From an uncultured bacterium (GTDB lineage: Bacteria; Planctomycetota; UBA8742; UBA2392), in contig CALLQI010000015.1 in NCBI GenBank assembly GCA_938014885.1, positions 124,001-188,000 on the forward strand: DNA of 64,000 nucleotides. Direction: 5' to 3'. The notes below the pieces were generated by a model that saw nothing but the letters and a program-made list of their open reading frames with translations, was not told the DNA's origin and ran no database searches. A program made the position numbers and the translations under genes. The number at the start of each line of letters is the position of its first letter. Position 1 is the first letter of the stretch. Of this stretch, positions 36,099 through 44,665 are shown one piece after another.

Positions 36099-36788
36099 AT
36101 GGTTCACACCTTTGCCAACCCGTGGATTCTGACCCTCCACCTGATCGCGCTCTTGATCTGGCTGGGGCACATGCTGGTACTTTCGCGCCTTGCCGGGCAC
36201 CAGGCCGTGGAAGGAAACCCGTCGGTGCTGGCGTTCCTGCGGCGTTCATGGCTGCGCGGCAGCATGCCGGCCTTGTTTGCGGTATTGGTGACGGGCCTGC
36301 TGATGTTGCACGGCGTGGGCAGTGCCAGCCTGGCGACGCCCGGCGACGCGCTGTACCACTACTTCAAGCCCAAGCTGCCTGATGGCTCAGTCAAGTTCTG
36401 GTACGTGACATTCCACGTGAAGCTGGTTTCGTTCACGCTGCTGCTGCTTGGCGACGTGTGGCTGGGCATGCGCATCCGCGGCATGGTCAAGGGCAACGCG
36501 CCGGGCAAAGGCATCGCCTTCGCCGTCTGGATGGCTGTGTGCTGGGCCGTGCTGGGGATGGTGGTGCCGACCCTGCTGCTGAGCTGGCTGCACGTGCCTT
36601 CATTCCGGCTGATTGGCTACGGCTTCATGGCCGTGGCCGCAGCGGCTGCCTTCTTTGGCGCGCGCAAGGCCGTGGCCAGTGGCGGCCGCGCGCCCTTTGT
36701 GGCCATGGACGCGACAACCGGCGCGCTGGTGGCGCTGGTCATCAGCCTGGTCGTCGCCAAGCCTCTGGCCATGGGCTGGCCAACCTGA
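36099..36788 (+). CDS. CopD/HemJ-like polytopic membrane protein
   Basis: 229 residues with about six hydrophobic segments. The N-terminal LTLHLIALLIWLGHMLVLSRLAGH resembles the ALHxxxxxxWxxGLxYLxRLxVYH opening of HemJ-type protoporphyrinogen oxidases. A second His segment, WYVTFHVKLVSFTLLLLGDVWL, resembles the W-x-x-x-K-L-x-x-x-L block. Both families belong to the CopD-like superfamily of His-containing membrane proteins that bind haem or copper. The gene is 42 bp upstream of rseP on the same strand. A HemJ role is possible since hemE is in the window, but is not proven. Confidence 0.55.
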   Translation: MVHTFANPWILTLHLIALLIWLGHMLVLSRLAGHQAVEGNPSVLAFLRRSWLRGSMPALFAVLVTGLLMLHGVGSASLATPGDALYHYFKPKLPDGSVKFWYVTFHVKLVSFTLLLLGDVWLGMRIRGMVKGNAPGKGIAFAVWMAVCWAVLGMVVPTLLLSWLHVPSFRLIGYGFMAVAAAAAFFGARKAVASGGRAPFVAMDATTGALVALVISLVVAKPLAMGWPT

Positions 36789-36830
36789 TCGCGGCCTTTC
36801 CATGCCCATCATGCGCGGTACGATAGCCGC

Positions 36831-38885
36831 ATGACGATACTGTACATGTTGCAGGTGTTGCTCGGTTTCGGCTTCGTGATCGCAATTCACGAGGCCGGCC
36901 ACTTCTTTGCGGCCAAGCGCGTGGGCATCAAGTGCCCGGCATTCAGCATCGGCTTCCCGATGCCGATCTGGACGCCCAAAGGCTGGAAGGCCTACAACAT
37001 CTTCCGCTACAAGTGGCGCGGCACCGAGTACCGCCTGGGCTGGATTCCGTTTGGCGGCTACGTGCAGATGCAGGGCCAGGCCGATAACCCGGCTGCTCTG
37101 GATGAAGCCAGCAAAGACGACAAAGGCGATTACCGCAACAAAAGTTACTGGCAAAAGACGCAGGTGCTGCTGGGCGGCGTGACTATGAATGCGATCACGG
37201 CCGTGATCGGCTTCATCATCGCGTTCCAGGTCGGCGTCACGTTCATTGAGCCCACCGTGGGCTTGGTGGACCCGCGCAGCCAGACCTGGGTGGACAATGA
37301 AATCCAGGTCGGCGACAAGATCCTAACGGTGAACGGCCGCGACGTCGTCGACTTTGAAGACGTGGTCTACGCCGGCATTTTCGATGGCGGCGACACTATC
37401 CTGCTCGAAGTCGCGAGCCCGATGCTCGATGGCGCAGGCAACCCGGTCCTCGACGGCGAAGGCGAGCCGCGCTACCAGCCCTCACGGAAAGTCACGGTCA
37501 AACTGGACGAAGACAAGGTGTTCGGCCTGAAGTTACCCGCGATCAAGGCCAAGCACCGCGTGATCCTGACCGGCGAAGAAGCGGAACGCTTCCCCGAAAG
37601 CCTCGGCGACGACCGCCCTGAAGACGGCGACGAGATCGTCAGCGTCAACGGCCGCCCGGTCCGCAACGCCGAAGACGCGCAAGGCTTCATTGAAACCAGC
37701 AACGGCCCCGTCGTGCTGGGCCTGCGCCGTGGCTTTGATGAGGACGCGCGCAAATGGACTGTCACCTATGAACCGCGCCGCAAATTCTGGAGTGCGAACT
37801 CAGCCTACGTTGCGGGCATCGCGCTTGCACCCACACCGTACGTGGATCGCGTGCGTAAGGGCGGCCCCGGCGAGAAAGCCGGCCTGAAGCCCGGCGACAA
37901 ACTGGTTGCCGTCAAAGGTCCCAACGGCGAAACACCGGTGCTCAGCGTCGGTGACCTGAACCGCCTGGTTGATGCGGCCGGGAGCGGCAGCATGACCCTC
38001 GTGATCGAACGCGCCGGTTCGCGTCAGGAAATCGTTGCGAATCCGGAAGAGCGCGAGTCGCGCCCCGGGCGCTACCAGCTGGGCCTTTCCATTCTGCCCT
38101 TTGCCCCGGACGGCCTGACCGACGCGCAGATCACCGAGAAACACGCTGAGCTGGCCCGCAGCGTGGTCGCGTACAGCGTGCGGCCGGGCAGCGAGGCCGA
38201 GAAAAAGGGTCTGCGCGCGGGCGACAAGATCGTCGGCGTGAAGGTGGGGGGCGAGGCCAAGACTAACCCTGATACCGGCGCCTTTGACCGCCTGGCCTTC
38301 GACCTGGGCATGAAAGAAGCCTCCGACATGGAAGGCGGCACCGGCGAAATCACGCTGGAAGTGCAGCGCGACTCGGGACTCGAAACCATCGTGCTGAAGC
38401 CTGACGCCACCGGGCCGGATTCCGGCGCGTACCTGCTGCTCGCCACGGCTGAGCAGCGCAGCAAGCCCGTCACCTACGGGCTGGTGGAATCCGTGAAGCA
38501 GGGCTTCTACCACAGCAAGAAGGTCGGCTACAAAATCATCATGACCCTGGGTGCACTGTTCACCGGCCGCGTGAAGATCTGGCACCTCGGTGGCCCCGTG
38601 GTGATCGCCAAGCGCAGTTACAGCCTGGCGCAGTGGGGGGCGGGTACGCTGCTGTTCTTCCTCGCGTTCATAAGCGTGAACCTGGCGATTGTGAACCTGC
38701 TGCCGATTCCGTCGCTCGACGGCGGGCAATGGTTGATCGTTTCGATTGAGGCCATCCGCGGGAAACCGATACCGGAAAAAGCCATGCGCTGGGTCAGCTA
38801 TCCCAGTGTGTTTTTCATGATCGGCCTGATGCTGTTCGTGCTCGCGAACGACCTGTTAACCGTGTTCTGGCGAAAATGGGTGTGA
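36831..38885 (+). CDS. rseP: Site-2 intramembrane metalloprotease (RseP family) with long PDZ region
   Basis: 684 residues, longer than the usual 430-450. The zinc motif HEAGH lies at residues 20-24 in the first membrane helix, followed by FSIGFP and the membrane-associated GGYVQMQG segment. A long periplasmic section (about 130-580) contains at least two and probably three PDZ-like units (QVGDKILTVNGRDV; GEKAGLKPGDKLVAVKG; AEKKGLRAGDKIVGVKV). The NLLPIPSLDGGQW motif with the third zinc ligand lies near residue 630, before the last helices. It cleaves membrane proteins such as anti-sigma factors; the anti-sigma protein near 10 kb is a possible substrate by inference. Confidence 0.93.
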   Translation: MTILYMLQVLLGFGFVIAIHEAGHFFAAKRVGIKCPAFSIGFPMPIWTPKGWKAYNIFRYKWRGTEYRLGWIPFGGYVQMQGQADNPAALDEASKDDKGDYRNKSYWQKTQVLLGGVTMNAITAVIGFIIAFQVGVTFIEPTVGLVDPRSQTWVDNEIQVGDKILTVNGRDVVDFEDVVYAGIFDGGDTILLEVASPMLDGAGNPVLDGEGEPRYQPSRKVTVKLDEDKVFGLKLPAIKAKHRVILTGEEAERFPESLGDDRPEDGDEIVSVNGRPVRNAEDAQGFIETSNGPVVLGLRRGFDEDARKWTVTYEPRRKFWSANSAYVAGIALAPTPYVDRVRKGGPGEKAGLKPGDKLVAVKGPNGETPVLSVGDLNRLVDAAGSGSMTLVIERAGSRQEIVANPEERESRPGRYQLGLSILPFAPDGLTDAQITEKHAELARSVVAYSVRPGSEAEKKGLRAGDKIVGVKVGGEAKTNPDTGAFDRLAFDLGMKEASDMEGGTGEITLEVQRDSGLETIVLKPDATGPDSGAYLLLATAEQRSKPVTYGLVESVKQGFYHSKKVGYKIIMTLGALFTGRVKIWHLGGPVVIAKRSYSLAQWGAGTLLFFLAFISVNLAIVNLLPIPSLDGGQWLIVSIEAIRGKPIPEKAMRWVSYPSVFFMIGLMLFVLANDLLTVFWRKWV

Positions 38886-38975
38886 CGTCGTTGGGCCCAC
38901 GCCCGCGACGCTGGCCGGGGTTTTACTGCCGGCCCGTGGCTGCTGAATCGCTGACCCGACCCGGACTGCCGACCG

Positions 38976-40973
38976 ATGCCTGAGCCCGCGCCCACGCCAC
39001 CTACACCTCCGCCCAAGCCCGCATTCAAACCGCCCATGGCGCAGCGCCGGGGTGGCATCTGGTCGGTACTGGGTGTGCTGCTGGTGGGCGCGATTGCCAT
39101 CGTGGCCTACCAGAAGTACTTCACCAAACCGGCCGAGCCTGAACCCGCGCCGAAAGGCAACGCGCCCAAGCATCTGATACTCATCAGCATCGACACCCTT
39201 CGCGCCGACCACCTTGGCGCCTACGGTTACAAGCGGCCGATTTCGCCCACCATCGACGCCATTGCCGCTGAAGGCGCGGTAGTCGAGCGCCACTACACCT
39301 GCTACCCGCTTACTCTGCCCGCGCATCTGACCCAGTTCACTGGCGTCAGCACCCTCGGCCACCGCGTGCGCGACAACCTGCACCATCGCCTGCCTGACGA
39401 ATTGCGCACGCTGGCGGAATCACTCAAGGCCGGCGGGCTCAGCACCGGGGCCTTTGTCAGCGCGCATACCATGAAGGCCGGCAGCGGCCTTGAGCGCGGC
39501 TTTGACGTGTACGACGATTCCACCGTGCGCGAGTTGCAGGCGGGCAAGCTCACCATCAGCGAACGCAAGGCCGCCGAAACGTTGAATCTGGCCGGCGACT
39601 GGGTGGCCGGGCGCGGCAGCGACAGCTTCTTCTGCTTCGTACACCTGTTTGACCCGCACGCGCCCTATCTCACGCACAATGACCTTGGCCTGGACCTGCC
39701 CGCTGACAACACCGGCCGCTACGACGGCGAAATCGCGTACACCGACCGTGAACTGGGCAAGTTCTTCAAGCGCCTGAAGGACATCGGCGTATACGAAGAC
39801 GCGCTGATCGTGATCACCGCCGATCACGGCGAAGGCCTGGGCGAACATGGCGAACTCACCCACGGCTTCTACGTGTACGACACCACCACGCACATCCCGC
39901 TGATCCTGCGCGGCCGCGGCATCAAGCCCGGTACCCGCGTACCCGGCATCACCCGCAACTATGACCTTGCACCGACGCTGCTTGAGCTGATGGGTGCCAA
40001 GGACGAAGCACTCACCAAGCAGTTTCACGGCGTCAGCCTGCTGCCGATGCTGACGGACCCGGCGTCTGATCTCGGCCTCACGGCGTTCATGGAAAGCCAG
40101 TACGCCTGGCTGAACGCGAACTGGGCCAAGCTGCGTGCGCTTCGCACGAAAGACGGGCTGGCACAGTTCAGCGGCGACCGCGCAGAGTTGGTCGACGGCA
40201 CCGGCCAGACACAAGACGCAACTGCCAAACGCGGCGAAGACCTCGTCAGCGCGCGCACTGAAATCACTCGCCTGATGAACGCGTGGGTGCCGCCGCGCAA
40301 GGGTACGCTGCAAGTGCGTGAGCCCGTGGTCGGCACGCCCTACTACGGCGAGGCTGCCGTGGCCCAAAGCTTCGAGCCCGAAAGCATCAACGACACGCAC
40401 GACCTGCCATCCACGCTGGCGATGAAAGAAGTGCTGCGCGCCTACCAGGAAGCTGAGCTTGCCTATGACGAACAGCGTTTCGAGACCTGTCAGGACCGCC
40501 TGCGTACGCTGATTGCGGGCCAGCCCGATTTCGTGATGGCGCACCGCCTGCTCGCCGCCGTGAACCAGGCGCTGGTGCGCAACGAATGGCGCAGTCGCAC
40601 CCGTGCCGACGTCATGGCCCTGACCCGCGAGGCCGCAGCCAGCCTGCAAGTGGTAGCACAGATCGCCACCGGGCAGAACCAGCCCGAGGCCGCCCTGGGC
40701 GCCCGGCGCAACCTGCTGCTGCTGGCGGTGTGGCTGGGCGACGCGGAACTGATGAAGGCTGGCGCGTCCGCCGACGACCCGCGCAGCGCCTGGCTGTCGC
40801 TTCTGGGCGAGTATCGCGAAGCTTCGAATGAGGCCCGTGCTGAAGTGGCACTGCGCGCCGACGCCATCGACCTCGCCAAAGCCTTCGACGCCGAAAGCGC
40901 AAAGTACTGGGCGCAGGTTCGCGAGGCCATGAAGCGCGGCGAAGACCTGAAGCTCGCGCCCTGGGAGCAATAA
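38976..40973 (+). CDS. Membrane-anchored sulfatase/alkaline-phosphatase-superfamily enzyme with C-terminal helical repeats
   Basis: 665 residues. A Pro-rich N-terminus precedes one transmembrane segment (about 28-47). The hydrolase domain (about 66-410) has ILISIDTLRADHLGAYGY, the metal-binding Asp and Thr of the superfamily, YPLTLPAHLTQFTG at the nucleophile position, FDPHAPY, and TADHGEGLGEHGE. The formylglycine motif CxPxR is absent: the nucleophile would be the Thr of TLPAH. So this is not a classical FGE-dependent sulfatase and may be a phosphohydrolase or transferase. Residues 470-665 are helical and TPR-like. It is 6 bp upstream of a sugar isomerase-like gene. Confidence 0.82.
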   Translation: MPEPAPTPPTPPPKPAFKPPMAQRRGGIWSVLGVLLVGAIAIVAYQKYFTKPAEPEPAPKGNAPKHLILISIDTLRADHLGAYGYKRPISPTIDAIAAEGAVVERHYTCYPLTLPAHLTQFTGVSTLGHRVRDNLHHRLPDELRTLAESLKAGGLSTGAFVSAHTMKAGSGLERGFDVYDDSTVRELQAGKLTISERKAAETLNLAGDWVAGRGSDSFFCFVHLFDPHAPYLTHNDLGLDLPADNTGRYDGEIAYTDRELGKFFKRLKDIGVYEDALIVITADHGEGLGEHGELTHGFYVYDTTTHIPLILRGRGIKPGTRVPGITRNYDLAPTLLELMGAKDEALTKQFHGVSLLPMLTDPASDLGLTAFMESQYAWLNANWAKLRALRTKDGLAQFSGDRAELVDGTGQTQDATAKRGEDLVSARTEITRLMNAWVPPRKGTLQVREPVVGTPYYGEAAVAQSFEPESINDTHDLPSTLAMKEVLRAYQEAELAYDEQRFETCQDRLRTLIAGQPDFVMAHRLLAAVNQALVRNEWRSRTRADVMALTREAAASLQVVAQIATGQNQPEAALGARRNLLLLAVWLGDAELMKAGASADDPRSAWLSLLGEYREASNEARAEVALRADAIDLAKAFDAESAKYWAQVREAMKRGEDLKLAPWEQ

Positions 40974-40979
40974 CGCCCC

Positions 40980-41807
40980 ATGGAACTCGGCTACAACACC
41001 AACGGTTTTGCGCATCACAGGCTGGAAGACGCGATCGAGATCATCGCCAAACTCGGCTACGGCTGCGTCGCGATCACGCTGGATACGCACCACCTGAACC
41101 CGTTCACCGCCGACGCCGCCGAGATCACCCGCATCGCGCGGTTGCTCGACCGCCACGGCTTGAGCTGCGTGATCGAGACCGGCTCGCGCTATCTGCTGGA
41201 CCCATGGCGCAAGCACCGCCCCACACTGCTCGACGACGATTGCGACAGCCGCGTGCATTTCCTGTACCGCGCGGCCGAGATCGCCGAAGACCTGCGCGCC
41301 TGGGCCGTCAGCTACTGGTCCGGTGCGAGGCCGGAAAACTGGGCCGGCAACGATGCCGAGTTGTACGATCGTCTGGCCATGCACGTTGAGCGCATTGAGG
41401 CCAAATGCCGCGACCACGGTACCCGCGCCGCCTTCGAGCCCGAGCCCGGCATGTTGATCGAAAGCATGGCCGACTATGACCGGCTCGCCGCGATTCTTGG
41501 ATTCCAGCCCGGCCTGACGCTCGACATCGGTCACTTGGAGTGCGTCGAGCCTGAGCCAGAAGAGGTCTATCTCGCGCGCTACAAGGACGTCCTGTACAAT
41601 CTGCAGCTTGACGACATGCTTCCGGGGCGGCATCGGCACCTCTCGTTTGGCGAGGGCAGCGTGGACTTTGCGCGCGTGTTTGCCACCCTGCACGAGATTG
41701 ACTATCGTGGCCCCGCGTGTGTCGAACTGGGGGAATCCAGCCGCACGGCGGTCGAAACTGCCGCGCGGTCGAAACAGTTTCTGGATTCCATGACAGGTGC
41801 GAAGTAG
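40980..41807 (+). CDS. Sugar-phosphate isomerase/epimerase-like TIM-barrel protein
   Basis: 275 residues with the AP-endonuclease-2/xylose-isomerase-like barrel pattern. MELGYNTNGFAHHRLEDAIEIIAKLGYG opens the barrel. Metal ligands are suggested by FEPEPG (Glu near 154), LDIGHLE (Asp and His near 181-184), QLDDM and ELGES at the C-terminus. It follows the sulfatase-like gene by 6 bp, so the two may act on the same compound. The substrate is not known and no sugar-transport gene is nearby. Confidence 0.78.
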   Translation: MELGYNTNGFAHHRLEDAIEIIAKLGYGCVAITLDTHHLNPFTADAAEITRIARLLDRHGLSCVIETGSRYLLDPWRKHRPTLLDDDCDSRVHFLYRAAEIAEDLRAWAVSYWSGARPENWAGNDAELYDRLAMHVERIEAKCRDHGTRAAFEPEPGMLIESMADYDRLAAILGFQPGLTLDIGHLECVEPEPEEVYLARYKDVLYNLQLDDMLPGRHRHLSFGEGSVDFARVFATLHEIDYRGPACVELGESSRTAVETAARSKQFLDSMTGAK

Positions 41808-41830
41808 ACACACATCGCGAGCCCGCAGCC

Positions 41831-42346
41831 GTGTCCGACAACCCGAACGACGAAGACAAGAGCATCACCGAAGTCGGCCGCGAGCTGCTGAAGTACCTGC
41901 ACCGCCGCGTCGAAGAATTGGGAACCAACCAGGCCAGTTACCGCCAGGCGCGCATGGAATTGCTGCGCCACCTTGAGGCCAACCGCGAGAAACCGCGCTT
42001 CAACTGGGGCTTTGAGGCTGTGTTCACCCAGGAAATCCATGTGCTGGAAGAGCTGGGGCTGATCACCGTGAAGTACGGGTCAGGCGCGATCATGGCCGGC
42101 CGCACGGGCCAACGCCAGATCTACAACGTAAGCCTGACCGAAGACGGTGTGGACACCGCACGCGTGATCGTGGACCGCGAGCAGCGCCTGAAAACTGAAA
42201 CCGCCAAGCTGGACAAGTCCGAGAAACCGGACGACGACGAAGACCAAGAAGAGCCCGACGAAACCGACCGCGAGCCCGAATCCACCAAGCTGCCGGGCGA
42301 CGCGGCCAAGCTGCCCGACACCGGCACCAAGCCTTCGGACGAATAG
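41831..42346 (+). CDS. Protein of unknown function, probable winged-helix
   Basis: 171 residues from a GTG at 41831 (V/MSDNPNDEDKSITEVG). The middle part (about 12-115) is helical with a possible winged-helix pattern and a YGSGAIMAGRTGQRQIYNVSLTEDGVDTA stretch. The last 45 residues are acidic and disordered. I do not recognise a family. It follows the TIM-barrel gene by 23 bp on the same strand and is followed by the long inverted repeat. Confidence 0.5.
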   Translation: MSDNPNDEDKSITEVGRELLKYLHRRVEELGTNQASYRQARMELLRHLEANREKPRFNWGFEAVFTQEIHVLEELGLITVKYGSGAIMAGRTGQRQIYNVSLTEDGVDTARVIVDREQRLKTETAKLDKSEKPDDDEDQEEPDETDREPESTKLPGDAAKLPDTGTKPSDE

Positions 42347-42356
42347 GCCCGGACAA

Positions 42357-42682
42357 CGGCAACTGCGGCGATCCACGAAGCGCCACTAAGAACCACGAAG
42401 AACTGCAACTGCGGTCTCGCGCGGAGACGCTGAGACGCGCCGGCAGCCCTTGGCGACTCTTGGCGCACTTGGCGGTTAAACGCTTTTCGCAAGTGGCCAC
42501 TGCGGCCTCCCGCAAAGTTCGCAAGGTGCGCAGTTAACTGCCACGGCAACAGACTCCGCGCAAAACTGCACTTGCCGTTCTCCGCGTTTCTGCGTCTCTG
42601 CGTGAGACCGCAGTTAAGCCGGTTCTGCAGTTGCTGTTCTTCTTGGTCCTCAGTGGCCCTTCGTGGTTCCAACGCAGTAGCC
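42357..42682. repeat. Long imperfect inverted intergenic repeat, CACGAAG family, copy 1
   Basis: The left arm (about 42357-42436) reads CGGCAACTGCGG, then ATCCACGAAGCGCCACTAAG, ACCACGAAGAACTGCAACTG and GCGGTCTCGCGCGGAGACG. The right arm (about 42585-42682) is its imperfect reverse complement, with CGTTTCTGCGTCTCTGCGTG, GAGACCGCAGTT and CTTCGTGGTTCCAACGCAG. The spacer is about 150 bp. It fills the 391-bp gap before tatC. The same words make the repeat before trkA at 53820. No coding frame or transposase is seen. Confidence 0.75.
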
Positions 42683-42737
42683 ACGCAATCCCATTTCGCC
42701 CGTTCGCTTTTGGCCCGTTTGGGGTTAACTTCCGTAC

Positions 42738-44141
42738 ATGGCGGAAAGCACGCCGGAAACTGTCCCATTCTCCAGCCATCTGGATGAACTGCGCCGCAGG
42801 CTGATCTGGGTGCTGCTGGGCCTGTTTTTGGTATTCACGCTGGTGTTCAGCCTTTGGGCCGACGACATCGTCCGCTACATCATCGAAATCGCCGTCGTCA
42901 CCAAAGAGGTTGACGGCAAAGAAACCGTCGTACCGATCCCGCTTACGGTCATCAGCCCGCTCGAAACCTTCAGCACCACCATGCGCGTCAGCCTGTACGC
43001 GGCGCTGGTGTTCGGCTACCCGTGGGTGATGCTGCAGGCGTACCTGTTCGTCGCGCCCGGCCTGTACCGCCACGAGCGGCGCTTCTTTCAACTGGCGATT
43101 CCCAGCATCTTCCTGCTGTTTGCGGCCGGCGCGGCATTTGGGCGCTACATCCTGCTGCCGATCAGCATCCCGTTTCTGCTGGACTTCAACGTAGACAACT
43201 TTGGCGTGCACCAGAGCTATGCGCTAAGCCAGTTCCTGGGGCTGGTGTTTACGCTGACTTTCGGGCTGGGGTTCGTGTTCCAGATCCCGCTGATTGTGGC
43301 CCCGCTGATCCGCTTTGGCTTACTGTCCCCGCAATTCTTCAAAAGCAAGCGGCGCTACACGCTGCTTGTGTCGATCATCTTGGGCGCGATCATTTCGCCG
43401 ACCGGCAGCCCCGTGGACATGATGATCACGGCGGCACCAATCTTCCTGCTGGTGGAAGGCGGCGTGTGGATCGGCGCGATCTGGAAGCGCGCCGTGCTGC
43501 GCGATGCCGAAAAGCGCGCCAAGGAAGCCGCCGAACGCGGCGAAGTAGTGGACCCGGAAGCACTGGCCGGCGGCCTCGCGATTGACCTGGAAAAGAAGCT
43601 GAAAGACTTCAGTGCCGGCGGCGCGCGCAAGCTGGCGCGTGAGCTTATGTCCGGCTTCAAGGAAGGCGCAACGGCCGCCAAGTCCGTCTTCGACGACAAC
43701 TACGCCGACGGCGAAAAGCCGCCCCAGGAAGTGAAACTCAAGAAACGCGCCGAGCCACCGGCCGCAACGCCGCCCACAGAGCCAAAACCCGACCAGGCGG
43801 CCACGGCGGCAACGCCTGTCACGGCCGAAGCGACAGCCGAATCGAAAGCGGCAACCCCGGCCGCAGCGGCACCCGACAGTGAATCTGAAACCGTGCCGCG
43901 CTCCGTGCCTGCCTACACGCTGGACGCGCAGGCATCCGGCAACGGCGAGCACAAGCCCGCCGCCGCCACCGAAGAAGAGTACCCCGACCGGCCATGGGAT
44001 GAAAACGTCAGCGACGGCCTCGCACGCTACATTGAAGACCGCATCAGCCAGCGGCTGGAACAGTTCTTTGATCGCGAGTTCCGGCCGTGGATGGCGCGCA
44101 TTGAGCACGAGCTTCGCGACCGCAACGGAGACCAGAAATGA
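42738..44141 (+). CDS. tatC: Sec-independent protein translocase TatC with long C-terminal extension
   Basis: 467 residues. Residues 1-250 are a standard TatC: the HLDELRRRL motif near residue 14, six hydrophobic helices, FSTTMRVSLYAALVFGYPWVMLQAYLFVAPGLYRHERR with the functional Glu, and SPTGSPVDMMITA before the last helices. It recognises twin-arginine signal peptides. About 215 further residues (250-467) form a charged, Ala/Pro/Glu-rich, coiled-coil-like cytosolic tail absent from ordinary TatC. The stop overlaps the kdsC start (ATGA). No tatA or tatB is in the window. Confidence 0.94.
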   Translation: MAESTPETVPFSSHLDELRRRLIWVLLGLFLVFTLVFSLWADDIVRYIIEIAVVTKEVDGKETVVPIPLTVISPLETFSTTMRVSLYAALVFGYPWVMLQAYLFVAPGLYRHERRFFQLAIPSIFLLFAAGAAFGRYILLPISIPFLLDFNVDNFGVHQSYALSQFLGLVFTLTFGLGFVFQIPLIVAPLIRFGLLSPQFFKSKRRYTLLVSIILGAIISPTGSPVDMMITAAPIFLLVEGGVWIGAIWKRAVLRDAEKRAKEAAERGEVVDPEALAGGLAIDLEKKLKDFSAGGARKLARELMSGFKEGATAAKSVFDDNYADGEKPPQEVKLKKRAEPPAATPPTEPKPDQAATAATPVTAEATAESKAATPAAAAPDSESETVPRSVPAYTLDAQASGNGEHKPAAATEEEYPDRPWDENVSDGLARYIEDRISQRLEQFFDREFRPWMARIEHELRDRNGDQK

Positions 44142-44665
44142 GCATCCCCGAAACCGATTGGGCCCACGTGAAGCTGCTGGCCTGCGACGTGGACGGCGTG
44201 CTTACCGACGGCAGCGTGATCTACGGCCCCGAAGGCGAGTTGGCCAAGGCCTTCTTCATCCGCGACGGCATGGGCCTGCGCCTGCTTGAGGCCGCAGGGG
44301 TGCGCGTCGCCGTCATCACCAGCGAAGACAGCCCGGTCGTGCACGGCCGCGTGAAGCGGCTGATGCTCAGCGCCTACAAACCCGGCATGAAGCGCAAGGG
44401 CGACGCGCTGCGCGAACTCATGGAACAATTCGGCGCAACCAAGGCCGAGACCGTGTACATCGGCGACGACGTGAATGATTCCGAAGCCTTTGAGGCCGCG
44501 GGCATTTCCTGCGCGCCGGCCGATGCCAACCACTTCGCCAAGCGCAGCTCGCGTTTCGTAACCAAGGCCAACGGCGGCCGCGGCGCAGTGCGCGAAATAG
44601 CCGACCTGATCCTTGAAGCCAAGGGCCTGAACCCCGACACGCTATGGCGCGGGATTCACAGCTAG
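44138..44665 (+). CDS. kdsC: KdsC-type HAD phosphatase (3-deoxy-D-manno-octulosonate-8-phosphatase family)
   Basis: 175 residues, the length of KdsC. HAD motifs are present: LLACDVDGVLTDG (motif I), VAVITSEDS (motif II with Ser), KRKGDALRELMEQFG (Lys of motif III) and YIGDDVNDSEAFEAAG (motif IV). The lack of a cap domain fits the tetrameric C0 subclass. It may act in Kdo synthesis for lipopolysaccharide, or on a related 9-carbon or other sugar phosphate. It is coupled to tatC and overlaps the convergent sulP gene by 24 bp. Confidence 0.82.
   Translation: MSIPETDWAHVKLLACDVDGVLTDGSVIYGPEGELAKAFFIRDGMGLRLLEAAGVRVAVITSEDSPVVHGRVKRLMLSAYKPGMKRKGDALRELMEQFGATKAETVYIGDDVNDSEAFEAAGISCAPADANHFAKRSSRFVTKANGGRGAVREIADLILEAKGLNPDTLWRGIHS

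Noticed and set aside
38976..40973. Classical sulfatase activated by the SUMF1-like protein in this window
   Set aside because: The sulfatase-like enzyme lacks the CxPxR target and the SUMF1-like domain lacks the FGE cysteines.
42357..42682. Insertion sequence or CRISPR at the inverted repeat
   Set aside because: No transposase frame, no regular spacer pattern. Kept as a non-coding inverted repeat.
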